A stretch of DNA of 64,000 nucleotides from Aquiflexum sp041751335 (GTDB lineage Bacteria > Bacteroidota > Bacteroidia > Cytophagales > Cyclobacteriaceae), in contig NZ_JBGSXS010000155.1 of NCBI RefSeq assembly GCF_041751335.1, positions 13,897 through 77,896 on the forward strand, written 5' to 3'. Below, one piece after another: positions 25,659 to 35,019 of the stretch. The notes under the pieces are model-generated. The model was not told where the DNA came from, did not search any database, and saw only the letters and a program-made list of their open reading frames with translations. A program made the translations under genes and the position numbers. How positions within the stretch are numbered: the first letter of the stretch is position 1; each line of letters starts with the position of its first letter.

Positions 25659-26675
25659 ATGAGAAAACTAGCAAGCATCCAACGAATCAAATCCCTGGAA
25701 CCAATAGAAGGAGCAGATGCCATAGAAAAAGCTACGGTCTTGGGTTGGCAATTGGTGGTGAAAAAAGGGGAATACAAAGTGGGAGATTTGTCAGTCTATT
25801 GTGAGATAGACAGTTTGTTACCTGATAGGCCTGAATTCGAATTTTTGAAACCTCGGGGTATGCGCATCAGGACAATCAGGTTAAGAGGACAGGTCTCGCA
25901 GGGAATATGCTTTCCATTGACCATCCTACCTGACCATATCGAACCTCAGGAAGATTTGGATGTGACCGAAACCCTCGGCATCATTAAATACGAACCGCCC
26001 ATTCCTGCCTATCTCAGCGGAAAGGTCAAAGGTAAGTTTCCTTCCTTTATCCCGAAAACTGACGAAACCAGGGTGCAGATCCTGCAAAAAGTCTTGGACA
26101 AGTACCAAGGTGTATCCTGCTATGTCAGCGAAAAACTTGATGGCAGTTCAGCTACCTATTTTATGAAAGACAATGAATTTGGGGTTTGCAGCCGAAATAT
26201 GGAACTGTATGAAGATGATGAGAACAGCTTTTGGAAGGTAGCGAGAGATTTGAATGTGGAGGAGAAGTTAAGGAATATTAATAAAAACATCGCCATTCAG
26301 GGGGAGTTGATTGGCGAGGGTATTCAGGACAACAAACTCAGATTAAGGGGACAGACAGTCAGGCTTTTCAATGCCTTCGATATAGACAAGTTCGAATATT
26401 ATCCGTACCAAGACTTTTTGGATTTGATGGGAAAATTGGATCTGCCCATAGTGCCGATCGTGGAAGCTGACTATAAACTTGAAAATGACATAGAATCCAT
26501 CGTCAAAAAAGCCACTGTCAAAAGTTTGATCTGCAAAGATGTATGGGCCGAAGGAATCGTCATACGTCCCCATCTGGAAAAAATGGATCTGCTATTGTCT
26601 ATTGAAAGCTTCAATACAGGAAGAGTCAGTTTTAAGGCTATTAATCCTGAGTTTTTGATCAAGTATGGTGAATAG
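25659..26675 (+). CDS. RNA ligase, Rnl5 (DraRnl) type
   Basis: 338 residues, close to the 342 of Deinococcus radiodurans DraRnl. The N-terminal OB-like domain (residues 1-130) precedes the nucleotidyltransferase domain, the reverse of DNA ligases and typical of Rnl5. The nucleotide-binding motif is EKLDGSSA with Lys159. Further motifs are GVCSRNMEL, IQGELIGEGIQ and WAEGIVIRP. Known Rnl5 enzymes seal nicks with a 3'-OH RNA end. Its stop lies 1 bp from the convergent stop of a decayed PIN RNase gene. Whether it repairs damage by such toxins is speculation. Confidence 0.9.
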   Translation: MRKLASIQRIKSLEPIEGADAIEKATVLGWQLVVKKGEYKVGDLSVYCEIDSLLPDRPEFEFLKPRGMRIRTIRLRGQVSQGICFPLTILPDHIEPQEDLDVTETLGIIKYEPPIPAYLSGKVKGKFPSFIPKTDETRVQILQKVLDKYQGVSCYVSEKLDGSSATYFMKDNEFGVCSRNMELYEDDENSFWKVARDLNVEEKLRNINKNIAIQGELIGEGIQDNKLRLRGQTVRLFNAFDIDKFEYYPYQDFLDLMGKLDLPIVPIVEADYKLENDIESIVKKATVKSLICKDVWAEGIVIRPHLEKMDLLLSIESFNTGRVSFKAINPEFLIKYGE

Positions 26676-26676
26676 G

Positions 26677-26922
26677 CTAGAGGCCAAGGCTGATATCCAG
26701 AAAATCAGATATTGTAATGATTCTTGTTTTTCTAAATTTTACCAAATCCAGAAGATCTTTGTCTCCAGTAATTATAAAATCTGCTTTCCCATCTTTTGCC
26801 AATCCCAATAAAAAATCATCTTTTGGGTCTCTACAAATGTTAACCTCACTCTTTATTTCCACAAAATCTATAAAAGGATCAAAAGCAAATAGCATTTCTT
26901 TTAACCCTTCACCCTGATCGGC
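26677..26922 (-). pseudogene. PIN-domain toxin, N-terminal half deleted
   Basis: The readable part covers the C-terminal half of a PIN RNase of the putative toxin-antitoxin PIN family: EVNICRDPKDDFLLGLA, ADFIITGDKDLLDL and IITISDFL. The first about 60 residues, including the catalytic aspartate of the DTN motif, are missing. The frame is open back to the antitoxin stop at 26923, and the sequence between antitoxin and fragment is only a few codons. This points to an internal deletion. The remnant lacks a full active site and should be inactive. Confidence 0.8.
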
Positions 26923-27138
26923 TTATTTCTTGCCATACCTTTCCGACCTTACCTGCTCTGTAATTTCAGTTATTTCTTCAAGACTTGGAGCAGAATCAGA
27001 ATTCGAGCGCATATATTCTAGGTATTTTTTCAGGTTTGAAACAGGATCATCGCTAACTTTGATCAACTTTAAATCCTGCATCAATTCAATCATTTCAAAG
27101 GCTTTTGGATTTAATATTTCGATCTTAATTGATTCCAT
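26923..27138 (-). CDS. Antitoxin of the decayed PIN toxin-antitoxin pair
   Basis: 71 residues, apparently full length. It ends in EEITEITEQVRSERYGKK, the usual C-terminus of Bacteroidota PIN-associated antitoxins, and has a helical N-terminal part (PKAFEMIELMQDLKLIKV). It sits directly before the truncated toxin in the same direction. With the toxin disabled it may persist by chance or still bind its own promoter. Confidence 0.75.
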   Translation of the reverse strand: MESIKIEILNPKAFEMIELMQDLKLIKVSDDPVSNLKKYLEYMRSNSDSAPSLEEITEITEQVRSERYGKK

Positions 27139-27220
27139 CTATCAATATTAATCATATATTTTCTCGATTACAACAGGTAAGATTTAGGGAGAAATATTTT
27201 CAATTTTTTTTACCGATAAC

Positions 27221-28711
27221 TCATTTAGCTATAAACCCCCTAATATCCTCCACCAACTTCTCAAAATCAGGTCTATGGTTGTACATCATATGACCACCTT
27301 CATAGTAGAACATATCCACTCTATCCATAGGAATGTCATGCCGGGCAAAGGTATATTCAGCATCCAGAAATGGCGTGATCAGGTCATAATAACCATTGGC
27401 TACCATGACCTTCAGGTCTTTGTTTCTCCTCATGGACTCGCCCAATCCCCTTGCAACATTTACAAAGGATGGTTCCCAGCCTGTACCATCAGGCACAGGT
27501 TTCCAGTTCCACTTGCCATATATCTTATTGTTAGAGGTCAGATAGGGTCTATCCATTTTTATCTGTAAAGTTCTGGCAAAATAATCCTGTAAAGCTGCGG
27601 TATATGCTGCATCAATCGCATAACTTGAAGCATCCCCCAAAGTAGGTCTATCCGCAGTCTGATCTCCTTCCTCACCCAAATACCTGCCATCTAAAGTTCC
27701 TATGGTTTTTCCCTCTGATCTCAAAAGCTCCTTTTTGAATCTAGAGGTAAGGATTCTATTGTCAGAACGCAGCACATATTCAGGATCCAAGCCCAGAAAA
27801 TGAGCAATTCTTTCTGATAGTTTCTTCTTATCCTCTGTGGATAACTGATTACCTTTATACAAAGCTGGCAAATAATCATTGTAGGCAAATTCTCTGGCTT
27901 CCTGCACAAAATCCTTTAAATCTTTGCCCTGTCCAGCTTTGCCATGGTACCAAGCCGTCGCTGCCATGGTCGGAAAATAAGTGAAATAAGAAGCGATATT
28001 GTCATGAACGGATGTACTCCCCTGATAATCCAAAGCCTGGGAAATCAATATCAATCCATTCAAGGCCATAGTCTGACCTCCTCCTTCCAAAGCAGCTGTA
28101 ACTGCTCCGGCTCTCGTAGTTCCAAAGCTTTCTCCAGCAATATATTTGGGTGATTGCCAACGCTGATGTTGAGTTATCCACATTCTTATAAATAGGGCAA
28201 TGGAGTTAGCATCTTCTTTCAATCCCCAAAAATCCTCAACTTTTCCCTTACCTATTACCTGGCTATAACCTGTCCCAACAGGATCAATAAAGACTAAATC
28301 CGTGATATCTAATAAGGCCAAATCATTGTTGATAACTTTGAAAGGAGCGCCACCATCATCATCCTTGGCATCTGAATCTACCTGAACTACTTTCGGACCA
28401 AAAACTCCCATGTGCAACCATACAGAGGCTGAACCCGGACCACCATTGAAGATAAAAGTTACCGGCCTTTTTGACGGATTCGGTTCATCTTTGACATAGG
28501 CAGTCGACCAAATGGAGGCTGATGGTTCACCTTCTGGGTTTTTCAGATAAGTCTCTCCTGCGATCGCTTTATAGCTGAAGCTTTTCCCATGAAAAGTCCC
28601 TTGCAGGGTAGTCTCAAAAACCACCGGATCTGGGATAGGTTTTTCACTTTCCTGAGCAAAAACCGAAGTAGAACAAACGAAGAGTAAGAGGTTAAAACAG
28701 ATTGCTTTCAT
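27221..28711 (-). CDS. S10-family serine carboxypeptidase, exported
   Basis: 496 residues with a signal peptide (MKAICFNLLLFVCSTSVFAQ). An alpha/beta hydrolase with the oxyanion motif NGGPGSASVW, nucleophile Ser195 in GESFGTTRA, and a C-terminal Asp (GYYDLITPF) and His (GGHMMYNHR) completing the triad. Expected to remove C-terminal residues from peptides in the periplasm. It stands alone, followed by repeat-bearing DNA. Confidence 0.92.
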   Translation of the reverse strand: MKAICFNLLLFVCSTSVFAQESEKPIPDPVVFETTLQGTFHGKSFSYKAIAGETYLKNPEGEPSASIWSTAYVKDEPNPSKRPVTFIFNGGPGSASVWLHMGVFGPKVVQVDSDAKDDDGGAPFKVINNDLALLDITDLVFIDPVGTGYSQVIGKGKVEDFWGLKEDANSIALFIRMWITQHQRWQSPKYIAGESFGTTRAGAVTAALEGGGQTMALNGLILISQALDYQGSTSVHDNIASYFTYFPTMAATAWYHGKAGQGKDLKDFVQEAREFAYNDYLPALYKGNQLSTEDKKKLSERIAHFLGLDPEYVLRSDNRILTSRFKKELLRSEGKTIGTLDGRYLGEEGDQTADRPTLGDASSYAIDAAYTAALQDYFARTLQIKMDRPYLTSNNKIYGKWNWKPVPDGTGWEPSFVNVARGLGESMRRNKDLKVMVANGYYDLITPFLDAEYTFARHDIPMDRVDMFYYEGGHMMYNHRPDFEKLVEDIRGFIAK

Positions 28712-29071
28712 ATGCTTATAATTTTCTTTTCAATGGTCATAACTTGTCCCGAGTACGGGATAGCTTGTCCCGAACCTGTCTGCCTCAGGCAGGCTCGATT
28801 TCATGATATTCATTTTTAAAACTTTATTTCAAACTTAACAATCTGGCTTTCAAATTATTTCCCAATTTGATTATATATCAATAAAATTATTGGAACCACA
28901 ACTTGTCCCGAAATTCGGGAAAAGTGACAATAGGAAACAAAAGTTTACCAATTTCTTTTGTTAACTTTTGTTTCTTTTGTAGTTCATAAATAAATCCCTT
29001 AAAACTTATTAGTCTCCTAAAATGTACAATCTAGAATTTGACACTAGAGATTACGTCGTACCTTGAAACTT
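28712..29071. repeat. Intergenic gap with ACTTGTCCCGA palindromes
   Basis: 28747-28760 is TCCCG-AGTA-CGGGA and 28906-28920 is TCCCGAAATTCGGGA, both preceded by cttg. A half copy (ttgtcccgaacctg) at 28765 runs into the palindrome CTGCCTCAGGCAG. The related CCCCGAGTATCGGGG lies at 19919. No gene is visible in this 360 bp. Confidence 0.65.
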
Positions 29072-30523
29072 TTACAAGACCTCCGCCTCCGCCTCAATCT
29101 CCACCAAATACCCTTTACCTACCAATTTGGCCTCTACCAAAGTATTTGCTGGCTGAATGTGGGAAAAGCGCTGTCCGTGGGCACGGGCGACAGGTTCCCA
29201 ATCTTCAATCTTGTTGACAAATATTCTCGTTCGAATGGCATCCTCCATTTTTCCTCCCAAAGAAATAATGGCTGCCTCAATTTTATCAAACACAAAATGT
29301 GCTTGGGCAGCTGCATCTGTTCCACCGATCATTTTGGAACCATGAGTTGCCGTTGTCCCCGATACAGAAATCCTGTTTCCTCTTCTTGTTGCCCGGCTGT
29401 AACCGGCCATTCCTTCCCAAACTGTCCCGCTGAATACTTGCAAACTTCCATTAGCTCCATTTATGACCTCATAAGGTTTGGGCAGCTCTTGCAAGTGATG
29501 ACTTAAGTCCCCCGAGGCTGTGAGAAAAGGGGGTTTTCGGTATTCATCCCCGCAGTCCCCGGGAACTGGAAATAATTGTGATTGGGTATTGTGGATAACT
29601 GACTTATCCACATCATCCAATTCAAATGAAAACAACTTCTTAGTATCCTCAATATGAATGCTTTGTCCCAATCTAGCTCCTATAATTACACCCCCTACAT
29701 ATTCTTGTTCCATGATGTACTTGGTAGCCACATTGGCTATTGAGACTTGATGCTTTTTCGCCACTTTATCCACATTCTCCAACAGGTCTTGAAACTTCTC
29801 CCAACCTCCGGCAACGTCAATAAATCTCTTGTATTTCATCTGTGACCAAGTGGCACCGCTTTCAATAGCTGGTTCTGTTTTTCCCAACCATTTGTCTGAC
29901 AAAAATCCTCCTGCCAAAGTCCCAAAAGCCAAAATTTTCACCCCATATTCCTTACAGACCTGAGCCATTTCCCCTGAAACCCTTTGGTCGATCAAAGAAT
30001 GACATACTTGATTGGAAACTACAGGAATACCGGTGGCGCATGCTACCCTGAGATGCGCGGCATCAAAATTTGTCAACCCGATATGTTTGATCAGTCCTTC
30101 CCCTTTCAATTCGGAAAGCCAAAAAAGCTGATCCAACCATGTGGCATCAGGATAAGACCAAGCATGAAACTGCAACAAATCAATTTTTTCAACCTGAAGC
30201 CTATCCAAGGATAATTGGATGGCTGCACGGGTATCTTCCTTGCTGGATTTCCCGGGTTTTGGCACCCATTTGGTCAGGAGCTGTGATTTTTTACCCAAAG
30301 GATGCTGATTGTAAAAAGTGCCTGCGATAACTTCCGCAGATCCATAATGATCTGCCATATCAAAAGTAGTCAATCCGGCTTCCACATAAGGTACCATCTC
30401 CAGCGAGGTGATTTTTGGATCAAGGATATTCCCTTCTTTTTCCATATCCGCAATCTGCCAAAGGCCTGCCAGGACTTTGGAGATCCTGAGGTCATGGGCA
30501 AGGTCTGTGTATAAATCCATCAT
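29072..30523 (-). CDS. Aldo/keto reductase fused to a RidA (YjgF) domain
   Basis: 483 residues. Residues 1-330 are an aldo/keto reductase with the complete tetrad Asp55, Tyr60, Lys85, His120. Residues about 358-483 are a RidA/YjgF domain (RGNRISVSGTTATHG, AIRTRIFVNKIEDWE, VEIEAEAEVL). The usual RidA substrate-binding Arg in PARS is replaced by Asn (PANTLVEA), so it is not a classical imine deaminase. The fusion suggests a reductase and a reactive-intermediate binding domain acting on one metabolite. It ends 10 bp before the stop-side of the upstream permease gene, suggesting an operon with it. Confidence 0.9.
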   Translation of the reverse strand: MMDLYTDLAHDLRISKVLAGLWQIADMEKEGNILDPKITSLEMVPYVEAGLTTFDMADHYGSAEVIAGTFYNQHPLGKKSQLLTKWVPKPGKSSKEDTRAAIQLSLDRLQVEKIDLLQFHAWSYPDATWLDQLFWLSELKGEGLIKHIGLTNFDAAHLRVACATGIPVVSNQVCHSLIDQRVSGEMAQVCKEYGVKILAFGTLAGGFLSDKWLGKTEPAIESGATWSQMKYKRFIDVAGGWEKFQDLLENVDKVAKKHQVSIANVATKYIMEQEYVGGVIIGARLGQSIHIEDTKKLFSFELDDVDKSVIHNTQSQLFPVPGDCGDEYRKPPFLTASGDLSHHLQELPKPYEVINGANGSLQVFSGTVWEGMAGYSRATRRGNRISVSGTTATHGSKMIGGTDAAAQAHFVFDKIEAAIISLGGKMEDAIRTRIFVNKIEDWEPVARAHGQRFSHIQPANTLVEAKLVGKGYLVEIEAEAEVL

Positions 30524-30532
30524 TTTTGTTTT

Positions 30533-32005
30533 TCAAGGTAATTTGGAAAAAAGAGATTTGACATCAACTCCTTTTCTTTTCATTTGGGCAAATTTAAAAT
30601 AGAAAATCGTGGATGCAATTCCCATTACAATCAACCAAATAGGAGTAGAGTGAAAGTACCATGCTCCGGCATCTGTTTGGATGTCTTTCCAAGTGTGGAT
30701 AACTAGGAAAAAGACCAAAACCAAGGCTCCTGACCACCCGATTGATTTTCTTAAAGCAGGGTTCCTCATTAATTTAATTTCGCTTGCAAGTTGGGGATTT
30801 ATCCTATCAATGCTCAGTAAAGTAATGCACATCAGCAAGAAGTTGACCATCATAGAAGTTACCATGATATCTATTCCCAAAAAGAAATCCCCGGCAAAAT
30901 GACTCCCCAATATCCCGACACTTGCCATCACGCCACTGAGAATGATTGCCAAATAGGGAGTATGGTAATCCTTATGGATTTTAGTGATTGATTTTGGGAA
31001 AATGCCATCCTCAGCCCATGCAAACATCAGCCTTGAAACGGATAACAGCATCGCAGGCAAATCATTGATCAGCGCTATAGCCGCTCCTGCAATGATAGCG
31101 ACTGTCAAACCCGGAGGAAGCAAATAACTCATCATCCCCGGTGCAGTAATATCTTTTTTAAGTGATTCCTCTGCTACAAAATTCCAAGGCACAGCATGGT
31201 AAACAGCACCTGTGAAAAGCATATAATATCCACCCACAATCAAGATAGTCAAGCCAATGGCCAAAGGGATCTTCTTCGTTGGATTCTTGGCCTCGCCACC
31301 AGCTTGGGCGATACTGTCAAAACCGATGAAACTTGCGAAAAGCAGTGCTGAAGCTGAAAGGAAGTTACGAAGTTGGAAGTCCGAAGTTGGAAGATTTGGG
31401 ATGACATTACCCTCTTTTTCCAATATGGCTTTAAAGAAATCCACATGCGTAAAACTGAATCCTGCCACAATCACTATCCCACCGAGCAAAAACATCAGGA
31501 TCATCAAAGGAATAACCGTCTTTTCATACAATTTTGCTCCCCTGATATTGACATAAACGAAAATCCAAACCAATAACATTGCCAGACTTACCCGCACAAG
31601 GCCTGAATCCAAGATTACGGCAAGGCCTTCAAAAGAGAGTGCTTTTGAAATGTCCCTGAAAAACGGAATGGTCACATAAGCCACAACTCCTATCACAATA
31701 GACAATCCAAACCATTGGGAAAAACTAGCCACAAAGCCCAAATAGGGATTCAATCCCCTGCTTGCATAAATATAGCTTCCACCTGCCCTTGGCATGGCTG
31801 TAGCTAAAATTGCATAAGCCATTGCAGCCAACAAAGCCGGAACAGCAGCAAAAATAAATGCATACAAAACATAGGGACCAATCTCTGGAACATGCCTTTG
31901 GATCATAAAGGGGACCACATTGATCGATGCACCCAACATGGAACAGACCCCTGTGGCTACCAATCCGATCAATCCCAATTGTCGGGTAAGTGTGGGGTTA
32001 CTCAT
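30533..32005 (-). CDS. APC-superfamily amino acid permease
   Basis: 490 residues with about 12 membrane helices. The APC start motif is LIGLVATGVCSMLGASINVV, followed by AMPRAGGSYIYASRGLNP, a conserved family motif. Substrate unknown, likely an amino acid or amine. It lies 9 bp upstream of the reductase-RidA gene in the same direction, so the pair may import and process the same amino acid-derived compound. Confidence 0.92.
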   Translation of the reverse strand: MSNPTLTRQLGLIGLVATGVCSMLGASINVVPFMIQRHVPEIGPYVLYAFIFAAVPALLAAMAYAILATAMPRAGGSYIYASRGLNPYLGFVASFSQWFGLSIVIGVVAYVTIPFFRDISKALSFEGLAVILDSGLVRVSLAMLLVWIFVYVNIRGAKLYEKTVIPLMILMFLLGGIVIVAGFSFTHVDFFKAILEKEGNVIPNLPTSDFQLRNFLSASALLFASFIGFDSIAQAGGEAKNPTKKIPLAIGLTILIVGGYYMLFTGAVYHAVPWNFVAEESLKKDITAPGMMSYLLPPGLTVAIIAGAAIALINDLPAMLLSVSRLMFAWAEDGIFPKSITKIHKDYHTPYLAIILSGVMASVGILGSHFAGDFFLGIDIMVTSMMVNFLLMCITLLSIDRINPQLASEIKLMRNPALRKSIGWSGALVLVFFLVIHTWKDIQTDAGAWYFHSTPIWLIVMGIASTIFYFKFAQMKRKGVDVKSLFSKLP

Positions 32006-32151
32006 GGAAAACAGGATTTACTCATTTCGGAAAAATCCATCTAATTTTAATTAAATCAAAATGGAATGCTTTTAAACTTTTACTCCTTCCTTTTGCAATT
32101 TCATACTGATATTCATAATAAATTTACCCTGAAATAAAAAATATCCCTTCA

Positions 32152-34953
32152 ATGATCAACATCCTTTATTACAATGACCTCGATTTCTCCAAAGTAAAAA
32201 AGCAGTTTGAAAAGACAGTTGATTTTTTGAAAAATGGAGACTTCAAATCTGCCGAGATCAAGAAAATGCAACCTACAAGCTACTACCGGGCAAAACTTGA
32301 TGCTGAAAACCGCTTGCTTTTTAAGTTTGCATCCTATGAAGGGAAGAATTATATATTATTGCTGGAAGTAATCCTAAACCATGAATACGACAAATCGCGG
32401 TTTTTGAGAGGTGCTGAAATAGGTGAGACAAAAATCAAGTTACTGCTTTCCGAAAAAGAAATAACCAAAGAAGATTTTTTGCCGCTGGCTTATGTCAATT
32501 CCAAGGCTACAAGCTTCAACCTTTTGGATAAAGCCATTTCATTTGACGAAAGTCAGGAACTGATTTTCCATAAGCGTCCTCCTGTAATCATCATTGGGTC
32601 TGCCGGAAGTGGGAAAACCGCCCTGACCCTTGAGAAAGTAAAGCTACTGAAAGGCAGGATCCTATATATTACACTGTCTCCCTATCTTGTGGAAAATTCT
32701 TCCAATCTGTATTACTCATTTGAGTATGATAATGAAAAGCAAGAAGTGGAGTTTCTTTCTTTTCACGACTTTATCCAAAGTATCAAAGTAGCAGAAGGAA
32801 AAGAAATAGACTTTAAGGCCTTCGAAAACTGGTTTGTAAAATTCCGTAACTCCTTTAAAATCAAAGATGCTCATAAGCTTTTTGAAGAATTTAAGGGAGT
32901 GGTCACGGGAATGGATATCAGTAAGGCATTCTTAAGCCGCGAGGATTATGAAGGGTTAGGGGTAAAACAGTCAGTTTTTTTGGCGGAGGAAAGAGTTGAA
33001 GTTTACTCCATTTTTGAAAAATACCTGCAATTTTTGAAAGAAAGCCATTATTACGACATCAATATTATTTCCAACCAATGGTTGGAATTGGTCAGTCCCA
33101 TCTATGATTTTATTATTGTAGATGAGGTGCAGGACCTGACCACCGTGCAGCTTCACCTGATATTGAAGTCACTTAAAAAAAGTGAGAATTTCATTCTTTG
33201 CGGGGATTCCAATCAGATCGTACATCCCAACTTTTTTTCCTGGTCAAGTGTGAAAACATACCTGTATAAGAATGATCAGAAGGGCAAAGAAATTAGCATT
33301 CTGAAAACCAACTACAGGAATGCCCCTACTGTCACTTCCTTGGCAAATAGACTTCTGAAAATCAAAACCAGCAGGTTTGGTGCCATAGACAAAGAAAGTA
33401 CTTACCTCGTCAATTCTATCAGCAAAAGAACGGGTGAAGTGGTTTTTTTACAAAGTAGTGACAAAATTAAATCCGAGCTGAACCAAAATACCAAAGCCTC
33501 TGCAAAATATGCTGTTATCGTCATGCGGAATGAAGACAAGGCTGATACAAGAAAAATATTCAGGACCCCACTACTGTTTTCCATCCATGAGGCAAAAGGC
33601 CTTGAATATGAGAATATCATATTGGTGAACTTTATCAGTGACTATGAAAAGGAGTTTAGGGAAATTTCCCAAGGTGTTCACCCCGATGACATAAAGGAAG
33701 ACCATGAGATTAAATTTTCTAGAGGTAAAGACAAGACCGATAAGTCCCTGGACAGTTACAAATTTTATATCAATTCCCTATATGTAGCCATTACCAGGGC
33801 AGTGGAAAACCTGTATATATTGGAATCATCACCAAAGCATGACATCCTAAGGCTTCTGGGTCTTGTGGAAACGAGGGATAAAGTTGGGATCAAAGAACAA
33901 AAATCCTCAGCAGAAGATTGGAAAAACGAAGCCAATAAACTTGAAAAACAAGGCAAAAAGGAACAGGCAGACCAAATCCGCCAAAGTCTATTGAAAATCC
34001 AACCTACACCATGGAAACCTTTATTGAAAGAAGACCTGCCCAAATTGAAGTCAGATGCCCTGGATCCGGGAAATTTCAATAAAAAAGCCAAAGATTTGCT
34101 ATTTGATTACACATTGATCTATCATGACTCTGAAGTCATAAAGCAATTGGCTGACCTCAAATATAGACGTGCAGAAAATCCTGATTTGGAGAGAAACTCA
34201 ATTATCCGAAAATACTATCCCCACTATAGGTCAGAAAACGTCAAATTACTCACCGCAAATACAGACAAATATGGGATCAATTACAGGGATCAGTTTAATT
34301 TGACCCCACTTTTGGCGGCTGTCTATGCGGGTTCTGTCAACCTGATCAAATTTTTGAAAGAGAACGGGGCAGACAGTACCGCAATGGATAATGAAGGTAA
34401 AAATGCTTTACAGATTGCTTTGAACAAATCTCATTTCTCTATTATTTATGCTTCCAAAGAGCTTGGAAGTATATACAAATATATCTTGACAGACAGCATC
34501 AAAGTCAAAGTGGACGGAAGAATGATCAAAATTGATAACCATAAAATAGAATATTTTTTGCTCAATTACATGATTGCCTTACAGACGGTACTGCTCAAAA
34601 GAAACCGTTGGGGAGGAGGGATAAAAATGGATGATTTTTTAAAAACAATAGAAACATATCCGGAGTCCGTGTTGCCATATTTTAGGAAACAAAGGTCGTA
34701 TCTCAGTCAGGCAGTTTCCAGAAACGAAGTAGATGCAAAAGAAGGGATTACCAAAAAGTTGTTCTTGAGAGTTTCAAGAGGATTTTATGTGCTCAATCCT
34801 GAACTGGAAATTTTAGTAGATGAGGATTGGGTGAATGTATATGATTTGATGGGAATTGAAAAAGTCGGGAAATTCGACGAGAAAAAACATGTTTTGATGG
34901 CACGGGAAAAGATGTTTGAGGAATTTCCCGAGATGCGTCAATATTACAAATAA
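32152..34953 (+). CDS. RelE-like / SF1 helicase / ankyrin fusion
   Basis: 933 residues. Residues 1-85 resemble a RelE/ParE-type fold (YYRAKLDAENRLLFKF, ILLLEVILNHEYDKSRFL). Residues about 130-600 are a UvrD-like SF1 helicase: Walker A GSAGSGKTALTL (Lys155), motif II VDEVQDLT, motif III LCGDSNQIVHP, motif IV LKTNYRN, motif V HEAKGLEYENIILVN, motif VI YVAITRAVENLYI. Residues about 700-770 carry ankyrin-like repeats (TPLLAAVYAGSVNLIKFLKE). The last 150 residues are unassigned. The stand-alone gene lies next to gene remnants. A defence or RNA/DNA surveillance role is inferred from the architecture. Confidence 0.87.
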   Translation: MINILYYNDLDFSKVKKQFEKTVDFLKNGDFKSAEIKKMQPTSYYRAKLDAENRLLFKFASYEGKNYILLLEVILNHEYDKSRFLRGAEIGETKIKLLLSEKEITKEDFLPLAYVNSKATSFNLLDKAISFDESQELIFHKRPPVIIIGSAGSGKTALTLEKVKLLKGRILYITLSPYLVENSSNLYYSFEYDNEKQEVEFLSFHDFIQSIKVAEGKEIDFKAFENWFVKFRNSFKIKDAHKLFEEFKGVVTGMDISKAFLSREDYEGLGVKQSVFLAEERVEVYSIFEKYLQFLKESHYYDINIISNQWLELVSPIYDFIIVDEVQDLTTVQLHLILKSLKKSENFILCGDSNQIVHPNFFSWSSVKTYLYKNDQKGKEISILKTNYRNAPTVTSLANRLLKIKTSRFGAIDKESTYLVNSISKRTGEVVFLQSSDKIKSELNQNTKASAKYAVIVMRNEDKADTRKIFRTPLLFSIHEAKGLEYENIILVNFISDYEKEFREISQGVHPDDIKEDHEIKFSRGKDKTDKSLDSYKFYINSLYVAITRAVENLYILESSPKHDILRLLGLVETRDKVGIKEQKSSAEDWKNEANKLEKQGKKEQADQIRQSLLKIQPTPWKPLLKEDLPKLKSDALDPGNFNKKAKDLLFDYTLIYHDSEVIKQLADLKYRRAENPDLERNSIIRKYYPHYRSENVKLLTANTDKYGINYRDQFNLTPLLAAVYAGSVNLIKFLKENGADSTAMDNEGKNALQIALNKSHFSIIYASKELGSIYKYILTDSIKVKVDGRMIKIDNHKIEYFLLNYMIALQTVLLKRNRWGGGIKMDDFLKTIETYPESVLPYFRKQRSYLSQAVSRNEVDAKEGITKKLFLRVSRGFYVLNPELEILVDEDWVNVYDLMGIEKVGKFDEKKHVLMAREKMFEEFPEMRQYYK

Positions 34954-35019
34954 AAGAATTGTGGGAATCTATTGTTAGAATAATTCTAAAATCTTATAGG
35001 CCAATTAGGTGATATTAAG

